Positions 1 to 8,612 of a DNA stretch of 64,000 nt are shown here, one piece after another. Source of the DNA: an uncultured Desulfobacter sp. Its GTDB lineage: Bacteria; Desulfobacterota; Desulfobacteria; Desulfobacterales; Desulfobacteraceae. The notes beneath the pieces were generated by a model that did no database searches, was not told the origin of the DNA, and worked only from the letters and a program-made list of their open reading frames with translations. The position numbers and the translations under genes were made by a program. Position 1 is the first letter of the stretch, and the number at the start of each line of letters is the position of its first letter. Location: assembly GCF_963666675.1 (NCBI RefSeq), contig NZ_OY762929.1:5242001-5306000 (forward strand), given 5' to 3'.

Positions 1-281
1 AAATCGCAGGGGTCAGCCGGGAGAACATGGTTGTGGAGCTCTCTGATAAAGCCGTAAAAATCACCGGCATTCGAAAAAGCAGCCAGCCGGATCCCACCGC
101 CACTTACAGGCTTGCTGAAATCCAGTACGGCCGTTTTGAGCGGGTTCTGTATCTGCCCAGTGTCATTGACATGGAAAAAGTCTCTGCATCATACGCCAAC
201 GGTTTTTTACAACTGAAATTAGGCAAACAGCTCACGGCAAATTTTTCTTCGGAACCAAAAATGCCTATTGATTTTTTATAA
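1..281 (+). CDS. Small heat shock protein, Hsp20/alpha-crystallin family (5' end cut by window)
   Basis: The reading frame is open from base 3 to the stop at 279-281, so only the C-terminal part of the gene is present. The visible sequence begins IAGVSRENMVVEL and continues through VKITG and a YGRFERVLYLPS block to FLQLKLGK. This is the usual order of the alpha-crystallin beta-sandwich of Hsp20 proteins: the DLPGV-type turn, the ISG strand, then the GxFxRxxxLP strand. Hsp20 proteins are ATP-independent holdase chaperones in the cytoplasm. The C-terminal IxI-type tail is not obvious. It lies 99 bp upstream of lon in the same direction, which fits a protein quality-control neighbourhood. Family assignment is fairly secure; the true start lies outside the window. 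Confidence 0.82.
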   Translation, partial: IAGVSRENMVVELSDKAVKITGIRKSSQPDPTATYRLAEIQYGRFERVLYLPSVIDMEKVSASYANGFLQLKLGKQLTANFSSEPKMPIDFL

Positions 282-305
282 CAGCCATGGGATAGAGCCA
301 CTCTA

Positions 306-330
306 TTGATCATCGGGGATGCGCCCCCAA
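306..330 (+). promoter_or_regulatory. Candidate sigma-32-like (heat shock) promoter before lon
   Basis: TTGATC (306-311) is followed after 13 bases by CCCCAA (325-330). This resembles the sigma-32 pattern of TTGAA-type -35 and CCCCAT-type -10 boxes. It lies 50 bp upstream of lon, a classic heat-shock gene. The same bases include a short GGGG/CCCC hairpin, so a weak terminator for the hsp20 gene is an alternative. Pattern match only. Confidence 0.3.
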
Positions 331-380
331 AAAATATAACACCCCATGGATTCGGCGATTGTACATAAAAAGGAAAACGA

Positions 381-2741
381 ATGGATGAATTAAACCATCC
401 CTCCGTCCCCATCACCACTGACGACATACCTGACGAACTACCCATTCTTCCCATAGTGGATACCAATCTGTTTCCCAAAATGGTATTGCCCCTGGTTCTC
501 ATCCAGAAAGAAGCCATTGACTTGATTGACGATGCCATGTCCGGCAACCGTATGCTCGGCCTGTTGCTGTCAAAACGTTCGGACCTTGATTCCAGACATA
601 CCTCCGACGACCTGTGCCGTATCGGCACCGTCGCCGTCATTCTTAAAATGTCCAAAATGGAAGACGAAAAGGCCCAGCTGCTGATCCAGGGCCTGAACCG
701 GTTCAAAGTGGTCGAATTCCTGGAAAACCGAGATTATATGCATGCCGGCATCTCCGTTCTCAAAAGCCGCAACAATGAACGGCACAAGGAAAACCGGGCC
801 CTGATGGCCAACATTGTTGAACAGTACGAAAAGATCGTGACGCTTTCGCCGGGGCTGCCGGCCGAAATAAGCCAGATGGTCAAAACCCTCCAGGAACCCA
901 GTGCCCTTGCGGACATGGTGGCCTCCACCATCAATGCCCCGGTGAACGAAAAACAAAAGGTCCTTGAACTCATTGATGTGACCCGCCGACTTAAGAAAGT
1001 TACCCGGCTGGTCAATGACCAGCTTGAGATCCTTGAAATGGGGTCTAAAATTCAAAGTCAGGTCAAAGAGGACATGGACAAGCGCCAGCGCGAATATTAC
1101 CTGCGCCGGCAGCTCAAAGCCATCAAGGAGGAACTTGGGGAGAGCGAACAGGACTCCGTGGAGATCCGGGAATACAGAACCCTGATCCGGGAGAATCCCA
1201 TGCCCGAAGACGCAGCAAAAGAGGCCGAGCGTGAGCTGGAGCGCCTTGGCAGGATGCACCCCTCATCTTCGGAATATGTCGTATCCTCCACCTATCTGGA
1301 CTGGCTCACCTCCCTGCCCTGGAACAAATATGCCGAAAACCGGCTGGATATTGCCAGGGCCAGAAAAATTCTGGACCAGGATCATTACGGCCTTGAAAAG
1401 CCCAAAAAACGGATATTGGAATTTCTGGCTGTACGTAAACTCAAGCAAGACTCCAAGGGCCCTATCCTTTGCTTTGCAGGCCCGCCCGGCACCGGGAAGA
1501 CGTCCCTGGGGCAGTCCATTGCAAGAGCCCTGGGCCGAAAATTTGTCCGCATTGCGTTGGGCGGCGTCCGGGACGAAGCTGAAATCCGCGGCCACCGGCG
1601 GACCTATGTGGGGGCCATGCCGGGAAGGATTATCCAGCATTTAAGAACCGCCGGGGAAAAAAACCCTGTGTTCATGCTGGATGAGATTGACAAGGTCAAC
1701 TCATCCTATCACGGAGACCCCTCATCGGCCCTGCTGGAAGTCCTTGATCCCGAGCAGAACCAGCATTTTGTCGATCACTATCTGGATGTACCCTTTGATT
1801 TGTCCGATGTCATGTTTCTGACCACGGCCAATGTGCTGCACACCATTCCGCCTCCCCTGCGGGACAGAATGGAGGTGCTCGAACTCACCGGGTATACCCA
1901 GGAGGAGAAGCTTAAAATCGCCACCCGGTATATCATTCCCAAACAGCGGGAGGCCAACGGCATCAATTCCGGCCAGATCAAAATAACGCCGGGTGCGGTG
2001 AAACAGATCATCTCCGGATATACCCGGGAATCGGGCCTGCGTAATCTGGAACGCCAGGTGGGCGCCGTATGCCGGGGCGTTGCCGCCAAGATCGCCGAAG
2101 ACCAGGTGGAACATCTGACCATCGGCCGCAAGGAACTGCCCGAATATTTAGGCCCCATCCAGAACATGCCCGATACCGCCACCCGGATCAACGTACCCGG
2201 TGTGGCCGTGGGGCTGGCCTGGACTGCTGTCGGCGGAGAAGTTCTTTTTGTAGAAGCCGTGGCCATGAAAGGGGGCAAGGGCCTGACGCTCACCGGGCAG
2301 CTGGGGGATGTCATGAAGGAATCGGCCTCCACCGCCTTAAGCTTCATCCGCTCCCATGCAGACCGGCTGGCCGTGGATGACACCTTTTTTGAGTCCCACG
2401 ATATCCACATCCATGTCCCCGAAGGGGCGATTCCCAAAGACGGCCCATCTGCCGGGGTGACAATGCTCACCGCCCTGGCCTCACTGATTACCAAAAGGAA
2501 AGTCAAATCCCGCCTGGCCATGACCGGCGAGATCACCCTCCGGGGCGAAGTGCTTCCCGTGGGCGGCATTAAAGACAAGGTGATTGCGGCGCACAGGGCC
2601 GGTATCCGCAGTTTGATTCTGCCCCTTTGGAATGAAAAAGATATGGAAGATGTGCCCGAACATATTCAATCCACCATGACCTTCTATTTTACCGATAAAA
2701 TGGAAGATGTGCTTCGCACGGCCCTTGAAGAAAAAAAATGA
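381..2741 (+). CDS. lon: ATP-dependent protease Lon (LonA type)
   Basis: The 786-residue product matches the usual LonA length. The order is an N-terminal substrate-binding LAN domain starting at LPILPIVDTNLFPKM, a long helical region, an AAA+ module with Walker A GPPGTGKT at about 367-374 and Walker B FMLDEID at about 432-438, then the serine protease domain. The catalytic pair is Ser690 in GPSAGV and Lys733 in GGIKDK, with the 43-residue spacing seen in E. coli Lon. It degrades misfolded and specific regulatory proteins in the cytoplasm. It is the first gene of a compact operon, and its stop codon overlaps the rlpA start. The start ATG at 381 follows an AAAAAGG-type ribosome site. Confidence 0.97.
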   Translation: MDELNHPSVPITTDDIPDELPILPIVDTNLFPKMVLPLVLIQKEAIDLIDDAMSGNRMLGLLLSKRSDLDSRHTSDDLCRIGTVAVILKMSKMEDEKAQLLIQGLNRFKVVEFLENRDYMHAGISVLKSRNNERHKENRALMANIVEQYEKIVTLSPGLPAEISQMVKTLQEPSALADMVASTINAPVNEKQKVLELIDVTRRLKKVTRLVNDQLEILEMGSKIQSQVKEDMDKRQREYYLRRQLKAIKEELGESEQDSVEIREYRTLIRENPMPEDAAKEAERELERLGRMHPSSSEYVVSSTYLDWLTSLPWNKYAENRLDIARARKILDQDHYGLEKPKKRILEFLAVRKLKQDSKGPILCFAGPPGTGKTSLGQSIARALGRKFVRIALGGVRDEAEIRGHRRTYVGAMPGRIIQHLRTAGEKNPVFMLDEIDKVNSSYHGDPSSALLEVLDPEQNQHFVDHYLDVPFDLSDVMFLTTANVLHTIPPPLRDRMEVLELTGYTQEEKLKIATRYIIPKQREANGINSGQIKITPGAVKQIISGYTRESGLRNLERQVGAVCRGVAAKIAEDQVEHLTIGRKELPEYLGPIQNMPDTATRINVPGVAVGLAWTAVGGEVLFVEAVAMKGGKGLTLTGQLGDVMKESASTALSFIRSHADRLAVDDTFFESHDIHIHVPEGAIPKDGPSAGVTMLTALASLITKRKVKSRLAMTGEITLRGEVLPVGGIKDKVIAAHRAGIRSLILPLWNEKDMEDVPEHIQSTMTFYFTDKMEDVLRTALEEKK

Positions 2742-3526
2742 GATGTTACATGACCTATACGACCCGGACATTAATGCCGGCCCTGATTTTCTGCCTTGCC
2801 GTTGCCGGATGTGGTGCAGGCAAATACGATTCCGGCCGAGGCAAACACGCAGATAAAGGATACGGCAACACCGAAGCCACCCAGCGCCCCTATCGCATTG
2901 CAGGAAAACATTACTACCCCATGGCGTCGGCCAACGGATATGTGGAGAAGGGGCGTGCCTCCTGGTACGGCAGAAAGTTCCACGGCCGCAAAACATCCAA
3001 CGGCGAAACTTACAACATGTATGCCATGACCGCAGCCCACAAAACCCTGCCCATGAACACATGGGTGATGGTGGAGAACCTGGACAACGGCAAAAAAGTC
3101 AAGGTACGCATCAATGACCGTGGACCCTTTGTGGCCGGCAGGATCATTGACTTGTCCTATACGGCGGCCCAGCGCATCGGCATTGTGGGCCCCGGCACGG
3201 CCCGGGTTAGGGTTACGGCCCTTGGCAAGGCAACGGCCTATTCCAAAAAAGACCACACCCCGGTGGACTTTAAACCCGTGGATTACTGGAAAGGCAATTT
3301 TACGGTGCAGGTGGGGGCATTCAAGGTCAGAAGCAATGCGGACCGATATCGGATCAAGTTGTCCAAGGACTATCTTAATGCCCATATTGTTCCCTATGCG
3401 GACGACCGGGGGCAATTTTACCGGGTCAGAATCGGTAAATTCACCAACCTCAATGATGCAGTCACGTTTAGCCAAAAATTGATGACCCAAGAAGGGTTTC
3501 AACACGCCTTCGCCGTAGCAGAATAG
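2738..3526 (+). CDS. rlpA: RlpA-like lipoprotein: septal peptidoglycan lytic transglycosylase with SPOR domain
   Basis: The product has 262 residues. A hydrophobic signal ends in a lipobox (VAGC, Cys25), so it should be an outer-membrane or periplasmic lipoprotein. A double-psi beta-barrel follows (about 68-150), with the RlpA hallmarks GRASWYG, TSNGE, AMTAAHKTLP and INDRGPF. A C-terminal SPOR domain (about 187-258) begins NFTVQVGAF; SPOR domains bind denuded septal glycan. The family cleaves glycan strands lacking stem peptides and helps daughter-cell separation. The ATG at 2738 overlaps the lon stop (ATGA). An in-frame ATG at 2750 is an alternative start and would shorten the signal by four residues. 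Confidence 0.93.
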   Translation: MRCYMTYTTRTLMPALIFCLAVAGCGAGKYDSGRGKHADKGYGNTEATQRPYRIAGKHYYPMASANGYVEKGRASWYGRKFHGRKTSNGETYNMYAMTAAHKTLPMNTWVMVENLDNGKKVKVRINDRGPFVAGRIIDLSYTAAQRIGIVGPGTARVRVTALGKATAYSKKDHTPVDFKPVDYWKGNFTVQVGAFKVRSNADRYRIKLSKDYLNAHIVPYADDRGQFYRVRIGKFTNLNDAVTFSQKLMTQEGFQHAFAVAE

Positions 3527-3535
3527 TTAGAAATA

Positions 3536-4111
3536 ATGACAAAATATACAGTTTTTCTGGACCGGGATGGTGTAATCAACCACGATTCCGACGCCTATAT
3601 CAAACACCCCGACGAGTTCCATTTCATACCCCAAAGCCCCGACGCCATTGCCCTGTTGACGGCCAACGGGTTTCAGGTTATTCTCATTACCAATCAATCG
3701 GCCGTGGGCCGTGGCATGATATCCCGGCAGACCCTTGATGACATTTTAAACAAGATGACCCGGGGGGTGGAACAGGCCGGCGGCCGGATCAAGGATATTT
3801 TTTTCTGTCCCCATACGCCGGACCAGGGATGCGACTGCCGGAAACCCAAACCCGGCATGATCCTTGATGCAGTAAGGTGCCACGGTATTGATATGGAACA
3901 TTCCGTTATGGTGGGCGATTCCGCCAAAGATATTGAGTGCGGTAAAAATGCCGGGTGTGCCAAAACCATCCTGGTGAAAACCGGCAACGGAGAAAAGGCC
4001 CTGGCCGCATTGACGGCCAAAGGCATTGTCCCTGATTTTCTTGCCCGGGATCTTTACGAGGCCGCGTGCTGGATCATCGACAATCTTACCTGCGGCAATA
4101 CAGCTCCATGA
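3536..4111 (+). CDS. gmhB: D-glycero-D-manno-heptose 1,7-bisphosphate 7-phosphatase (GmhB, HAD family)
   Basis: The 191-residue HAD-superfamily phosphatase begins YTVFLDRDGVIN, with the nucleophile Asp and the acid/base Asp two residues later. The second HAD motif is LITNQS. A zinc-binding insertion CPHTPDQGCDCRKPKPGM carries the four Cys/His ligands typical of GmhB and of the HisB N-terminal domain. The conserved VGDSAKDIECG closes the active site. GmhB removes the C7 phosphate in ADP-heptose synthesis for LPS inner core. It starts 9 bp after rlpA and its stop overlaps the recD2 start (ATGA). No other heptose gene is nearby, so the exact anomer preference cannot be told from context. Confidence 0.92.
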   Translation: MTKYTVFLDRDGVINHDSDAYIKHPDEFHFIPQSPDAIALLTANGFQVILITNQSAVGRGMISRQTLDDILNKMTRGVEQAGGRIKDIFFCPHTPDQGCDCRKPKPGMILDAVRCHGIDMEHSVMVGDSAKDIECGKNAGCAKTILVKTGNGEKALAALTAKGIVPDFLARDLYEAACWIIDNLTCGNTAP

Positions 4112-6249
4112 TTACCATCAGCGGCACCCTCTCCCGGATTACATTCCAGAACCCGGAAAATCATTACACCGTGTGCCGGCTCACCGTGCCCAAGGTGGCC
4201 GATGCCATCACGGTGGTCGGGCATCTGCCCGGCGTGGCCCAGGGCGAGCGGCTCAAACTCAAAGGGACATGGACCAGCCATCCCAAATACGGAGAGCAGT
4301 TCAAGGCCGAAGTCTTTGAAGTTACCCTGCCCTCGTCCATGTCAGGTATTCGAAAATACCTGAGCTCGGGGATTATTCCCGGTATTCACCAGGAGCTGGC
4401 CGACAGAATCGTGGATACCTTCGGGGAACAGACCCTGGAGATTATCGAGAACGACCCGGCCCAGCTCCTTGATGTATACGGCATCGGCAAGACCAAACAA
4501 AAAATGATCGAGACGGCCTGGAATACCCACCACAGCGTACGGCGGGTCATGGAGATGCTCCAGGGCTCAACCATTGATTCGGCCAAGGCCGCGGCCATCC
4601 TTAAAACTTACGGCAACAACGCCCTGGAGGTGTTGACCAAAAATCCCTTCCGCATTGCCCGGGACATTCCAGCCATCAGCTTTACCGACGTGGATGAACT
4701 GGCAAGGCAGATGGGCACGGAAAACCAGGCAGAGGAGCGGCTTAAAACCTGTCTGGTTTGCCGCCTGCTGGACCTGGAACAGGACGGCCACGTCTTTGAC
4801 CCCAAAGAAGAGTTGATCCGAACCTGCGCCCAAAGGGCGGGCGTGCCCAAGGAAGAGATGTTGGATGCGTTGGTGTCGCTGGACGCGGATAACGAAGTGG
4901 TGGTTGAACAAGAGCGGGTCTATCTTGCGCCGTTACACAAGGCCGAAGCCGGTATTTCCCGCCGGATCAAGGCGCTTTTGTCCATGCCCAATCCAAAGGT
5001 CCAGATTGACGAAGAGTCGATCCAGGCCCAGGTGCTCTCGGCCATGGCGGTCCGGTTGTCCCAGGAGCAGCTGGATGTGGTGACCCGCATTATGGGCCGG
5101 AAAATCTCAATTATCACCGGCGGACCCGGCACGGGAAAAACCACGCTGATCAAGGCATTGTGCGTTGTATTTAAAACCCTTCGCCTGAAGGTGATGCTCT
5201 CGGCGCCCACGGGGCGTGCGGCCCGGCGACTCTCCGAAGTGACCGGACGAAAGGCCAAAACCCTTCACAAACTTTTGGGCTTCAACCAGGAGACGGAATC
5301 CTTTGAACACGATTTCACCAATCCCCTGGACCTGGACCTTCTGGTGGTGGATGAAGCCTCCATGGTGGACACCCAGCTCATGTACCGCCTGTCCGAGGCC
5401 CTGCCTGCCGGAGCCGGCCTGATCCTGGTGGGAGACACCTTTCAGCTGCCCTCTGTGGGACCGGGCAATGTATTGTCAGATATCATTGCGTCGGAACAGG
5501 TGGCAGTATTTCCCTTGACCCGGATTTTCAGACAGGCCCAGAAAAGCCCCATCGTGATGCATGCCCACAGTATCCGAAACGGAGAGATGCCCGACATCAA
5601 ATCGGCAACGCCCGACCAGCCCTCCCAATTCTACTTTATTGAAACCGGCACCCCGTCCCGTGTGGCGGATACCATCTGTGAACTGTGCGCCAAAAGAATA
5701 CCCAAGGCCTTTCCCAATATCCGTGAAACTCAGGTGCTGACCCCCATGCACCGGGGGGAGGCCGGAACCATCAATCTGAACCAGCGGCTGCAGGCGGTTC
5801 TAAATGATGCCCCCGGCGGCATTGAGTCCCACGGCCACACGTTCAAGAGCGGTGATAAGGTCATGCACCTGAAAAATAATTATGAAAAAGAGGTATTTAA
5901 CGGGGATATCGGCCGGGTCGTCGAGGCGGACAAATCCACGGGCGAGGTGCTCGTGGATTACGACGGCAGGGTCGTGGCCTATGATCTGCCGGAGCTGGAC
6001 GAACTGACCCTGGCCTACGCCGTCTCGGTTCATAAATCTCAAGGGTCGGAATACGATGCCGTTATCATTGCTTTAACCACGGCCCATTTTCCGCTCCTGC
6101 AAAGGAACCTGCTCTATACGGCCATGACCCGTGGAAAATATCTTGTCATTATTGTGGGCTCCACCCGGGCCTTTAAAACGGCCTTTGACAATAACAGGAC
6201 CGCCTTGCGTCGGTCCGGACTGAAAGATCGCCTGGAGGAAAACCTATGA
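4108..6249 (+). CDS. recD2: RecD2-type ATP-dependent DNA helicase
   Basis: The 713-residue product is a superfamily 1B helicase of the RecD2 type, found in bacteria without RecBCD partners. An N-terminal OB-like domain and helix-hairpin-helix region (YGIGKTKQKMI) precede the motor. Walker A GGPGTGKTT sits at about 338-346. Motif II is DLLVVDEASMVD and motif III LILVGDTFQLPSVGPGNVL. Motifs V/VI are YAVSVHKSQGSEYDAV and LLYTAMTRGK. RecD2 unwinds DNA 5'-3' and is linked to repair. The ATG at 4108 forms an ATGA overlap with the gmhB stop; an in-frame ATG at 4066 would overlap gmhB by 46 bp and is less likely. Its own stop overlaps the next start. Confidence 0.93.
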   Translation: MITISGTLSRITFQNPENHYTVCRLTVPKVADAITVVGHLPGVAQGERLKLKGTWTSHPKYGEQFKAEVFEVTLPSSMSGIRKYLSSGIIPGIHQELADRIVDTFGEQTLEIIENDPAQLLDVYGIGKTKQKMIETAWNTHHSVRRVMEMLQGSTIDSAKAAAILKTYGNNALEVLTKNPFRIARDIPAISFTDVDELARQMGTENQAEERLKTCLVCRLLDLEQDGHVFDPKEELIRTCAQRAGVPKEEMLDALVSLDADNEVVVEQERVYLAPLHKAEAGISRRIKALLSMPNPKVQIDEESIQAQVLSAMAVRLSQEQLDVVTRIMGRKISIITGGPGTGKTTLIKALCVVFKTLRLKVMLSAPTGRAARRLSEVTGRKAKTLHKLLGFNQETESFEHDFTNPLDLDLLVVDEASMVDTQLMYRLSEALPAGAGLILVGDTFQLPSVGPGNVLSDIIASEQVAVFPLTRIFRQAQKSPIVMHAHSIRNGEMPDIKSATPDQPSQFYFIETGTPSRVADTICELCAKRIPKAFPNIRETQVLTPMHRGEAGTINLNQRLQAVLNDAPGGIESHGHTFKSGDKVMHLKNNYEKEVFNGDIGRVVEADKSTGEVLVDYDGRVVAYDLPELDELTLAYAVSVHKSQGSEYDAVIIALTTAHFPLLQRNLLYTAMTRGKYLVIIVGSTRAFKTAFDNNRTALRRSGLKDRLEENL

Positions 6250-7577
6250 AAAAATTGCTGATCGTTTTAATTTATCTGGTCGTTGTCTGTGGGGCAGGTC
6301 TGCCCATTGTCAACGGCATCATCATGGAACGAACCATTAAATCGGCGGTGGTGAAAAACAACACAAACGCAGCCACGGCCGGGACAAATCTTAAAATCGA
6401 AATTCTTAAATATGACCGGGGCCTGTTTTCTTCGCGTGTCACGTGGCGCATTGAAAATCCCCAGGGGGTCCCGGGCGGAGATATGGGACAACTGGTGCTG
6501 GAGACCCAGGGGAGACATGGACTTTTCAGTGTGAATGCCCACACAAATCTCCAGGAAAATCCATGGTACCTGGAATGGATGAACACCCATTTAGACGGCA
6601 AAGATCCACTGTCCATTCAGACCCGGTTCTCCATTGCAGGCACCATGGATTCCACCTTACAGACGAACGCTTTTTCCATTGAAGACAAGGGGAAAAAAAT
6701 CGATTTCCATGCCCTGAATCTTAACATCTCCATGGAAAAAAACTTTAAGACCATGGATGCAACATGTAAATGGGAAGGATTATCCCAGGGCAATGAAGTG
6801 GTCATGGGCCCGGTGACGTTCACATCGGACCTGTACCAGCTCACAGACATGCTCTGGGGCGGCAAAAATACGGTTTCACTGACGCAGTTGAAAATCAATG
6901 ACGGCAAATCGGACCCTTTAGATCTGTCAGGCCTCACCATAAACTTTGACACCCAGGCATCCGAAGATAAAAAATCCATGACAATGACCATGGATTTTCA
7001 TTTGGACCGCATTGAAATGGGCGGCAAGCCGTTATCCGACTGGGCAGCCACCCTTAAACTGAAGCAGATTGATACGGCGGCCTTGGAACAGGCCATCACT
7101 CTCTATTCAAAAATGATGACCCAGGCAGGTCAACAGCTTGAAAGCACAGGCAGTGATCCCGGTGATTTCCAAAAAATTTTAAAGGAATCAATGGCCCGGA
7201 ACACGCCCCAGCTCATGTCGGTATTAAAAGACCTGCTTAAAAAGGATCTGGGCATGGAAATCACCAACCTGGATATCGATCTGCCCGAGGGGAAAATAAT
7301 CGGGAATCTGGACCTGAACTTAAAAAAGGATCTGGACCCCTCAAATATTTTTGTTTTTGCCATGCAGCCGGACATGCTTTTTTCATTTTTTAACCTGGAT
7401 GCGCAACTGGACATTCCCTATGCCCTTGGCGGCGGGATTCCGACACTGACCAGACCGCTGTTTCCCGGCATGGCCACCGGATTGTTCGTGTTTAAAGACG
7501 AGACCTTATCCCTTGATATGCACATAAGGGACGAACAACTGTTTCTCAACGGAAACCAGGTGATCCTCAAGCAATAG
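6246..7577 (+). CDS. DUF945 (YdgA-like) family protein, membrane-anchored
   Basis: The 443-residue product has an N-terminal hydrophobic segment (residues 3-25) that reads as a signal anchor. It is followed by the DUF945 pattern LKYDRGLFSSRVTWRIENP. The rest is a mixed alpha/beta region with many short amphipathic strands and no catalytic motif that I can see. YdgA-like proteins are periplasmic proteins of poorly known function tethered to the inner membrane. The ATG at 6246 overlaps the recD2 stop (ATGA). It is the last gene of the lon operon. Family assignment rests on the YDRG-LFSS signature and the overall layout. Confidence 0.75.
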   Translation: MKKLLIVLIYLVVVCGAGLPIVNGIIMERTIKSAVVKNNTNAATAGTNLKIEILKYDRGLFSSRVTWRIENPQGVPGGDMGQLVLETQGRHGLFSVNAHTNLQENPWYLEWMNTHLDGKDPLSIQTRFSIAGTMDSTLQTNAFSIEDKGKKIDFHALNLNISMEKNFKTMDATCKWEGLSQGNEVVMGPVTFTSDLYQLTDMLWGGKNTVSLTQLKINDGKSDPLDLSGLTINFDTQASEDKKSMTMTMDFHLDRIEMGGKPLSDWAATLKLKQIDTAALEQAITLYSKMMTQAGQQLESTGSDPGDFQKILKESMARNTPQLMSVLKDLLKKDLGMEITNLDIDLPEGKIIGNLDLNLKKDLDPSNIFVFAMQPDMLFSFFNLDAQLDIPYALGGGIPTLTRPLFPGMATGLFVFKDETLSLDMHIRDEQLFLNGNQVILKQ

Positions 7578-7585
7578 AAGCTGAC

Positions 7586-7614
7586 GACCACCGGGAATCG
7601 TCTCCCCGGCGGTC
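7586..7614. terminator. Hairpin between convergent genes
   Basis: GACCACCGGG (7586-7595) pairs with CCCGGCGGTC (7605-7614) with one mismatch and a 9-base loop. It lies 9 bp after the DUF945 stop and 17 bp before the end of the convergent gene. There is no clear U tract, so termination is inferred from position. Confidence 0.4.
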
Positions 7615-7630
7615 GAGAATGGGCCGGAAA

Positions 7631-8551
7631 TCATTGTTCATCATCATTACCACTTTCAGGATAAACCATCTTTCCGGTCGTGGACAGGTCGTATCCACCA
7701 AGTTCATCGGCAGTTCTTTGGATCACCTTGCCCTTGAGCATGGCCAGAAACAATTGGATGCCCTGGTCAAAAAAGATGTCTTTATTCACAAAAAGGTCAA
7801 ACCGCTCCCAGCACAGGGAGATGAAGTCCAACCCCAAAAGGTTGGCCACGGATCGGATGCCCGGGGCGGCATGGGCACGCCCATTCAGTACGGCCAGGCC
7901 GGCATCCATATGCCGGGAGACACAGTCGTCATACCCGTCAATGGATTCACCACCGATGCCCAGCTGCTTTAATTCCCGGTCCAGAAGCTGACGCGCCCCG
8001 GTGCCCAGACGGCGATTGACCATGGTCACCCCCTTTTGGGAGAGATCTTTTACCGATGAAAGCCCCAAAGGATTATGCTTTTGAACGATCAGGCCCTGCT
8101 CCCGTTGGCACAGGTTTACCACCGCCAGGGTTTGGGCAATCTCTTTGTCCACGACCGGGGCGCCGGGATCGCAGCTTTCATCGGCCGACCGGTAACCGGC
8201 AATGTGGCATAAATTATTTCTCAGGGCCGTGAGTCCGCCCAGGCTGTCGGCCTGGCCGGACAGGGCCATGTGTTCACTGTGTTTCAAGTTGAACGTGCAG
8301 ACCAGGGTTTCCAGCAGCGGATCATCCGCCCCGCTGATCAGCACCAGTCCGTGATAGGGCGGCAGTTTTGCCTGTTCGGGAAAATTCTGGGTCCCGTTTT
8401 CAACCCACTGGCGCACCAGGTCAAGGGGGAACAGCCATTTGCCTGTTACCTTGGAGGCCGGCAGGCCCTTTTCAGCAATCAGGGCGTAAATCATTTTCTC
8501 GTTTACATTAAGATATTTTGCCACCTGTCGCGTGGTCAGCATTTCGTCCAT
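7631..8551 (-). CDS. Helix-turn-helix (excisionase type) protein fused to a periplasmic-binding-like domain, putative regulator
   Basis: The 306-residue product starts with a MerR/excisionase-type winged helix-turn-helix (MLTTRQVAKYLNVNEKMIYALIAEKGLPASKVTGKWLFPLDLVRQWV, about residues 4-50). The remainder resembles PBP-like ligand-binding domains of the molybdate-binding type. It has an ISGADDPLLETL strand-turn, an LSQKGVTMVNRRLGTGARQLLD block and an AHAAPGIRSVANLLGLDFISLCWERFDL block. There is no signal peptide, so the ligand would be sensed in the cytoplasm. Similar one-component proteins sit beside molybdate or tungstate transporters, but no such genes are present here, so the ligand is unknown. 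Ribosome site is weak (AAAGG, 9 bp before the ATG). Confidence 0.75.
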   Translation of the reverse strand: MDEMLTTRQVAKYLNVNEKMIYALIAEKGLPASKVTGKWLFPLDLVRQWVENGTQNFPEQAKLPPYHGLVLISGADDPLLETLVCTFNLKHSEHMALSGQADSLGGLTALRNNLCHIAGYRSADESCDPGAPVVDKEIAQTLAVVNLCQREQGLIVQKHNPLGLSSVKDLSQKGVTMVNRRLGTGARQLLDRELKQLGIGGESIDGYDDCVSRHMDAGLAVLNGRAHAAPGIRSVANLLGLDFISLCWERFDLFVNKDIFFDQGIQLFLAMLKGKVIQRTADELGGYDLSTTGKMVYPESGNDDEQ

Positions 8552-8612
8552 ATTGTGATGCCTTTGGGATAACTGTGTTACTCTAAAACTTCAATCACTT
8601 GCTTCATTCATT

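Noticed and set aside
277..291. TATAACAGCCATGGG after the hsp20 stop equals the start of the 93-nt repeat
   Set aside because: Only 15 bases match and the following sequence does not; the hairpins are absent, so it is not counted as a copy.
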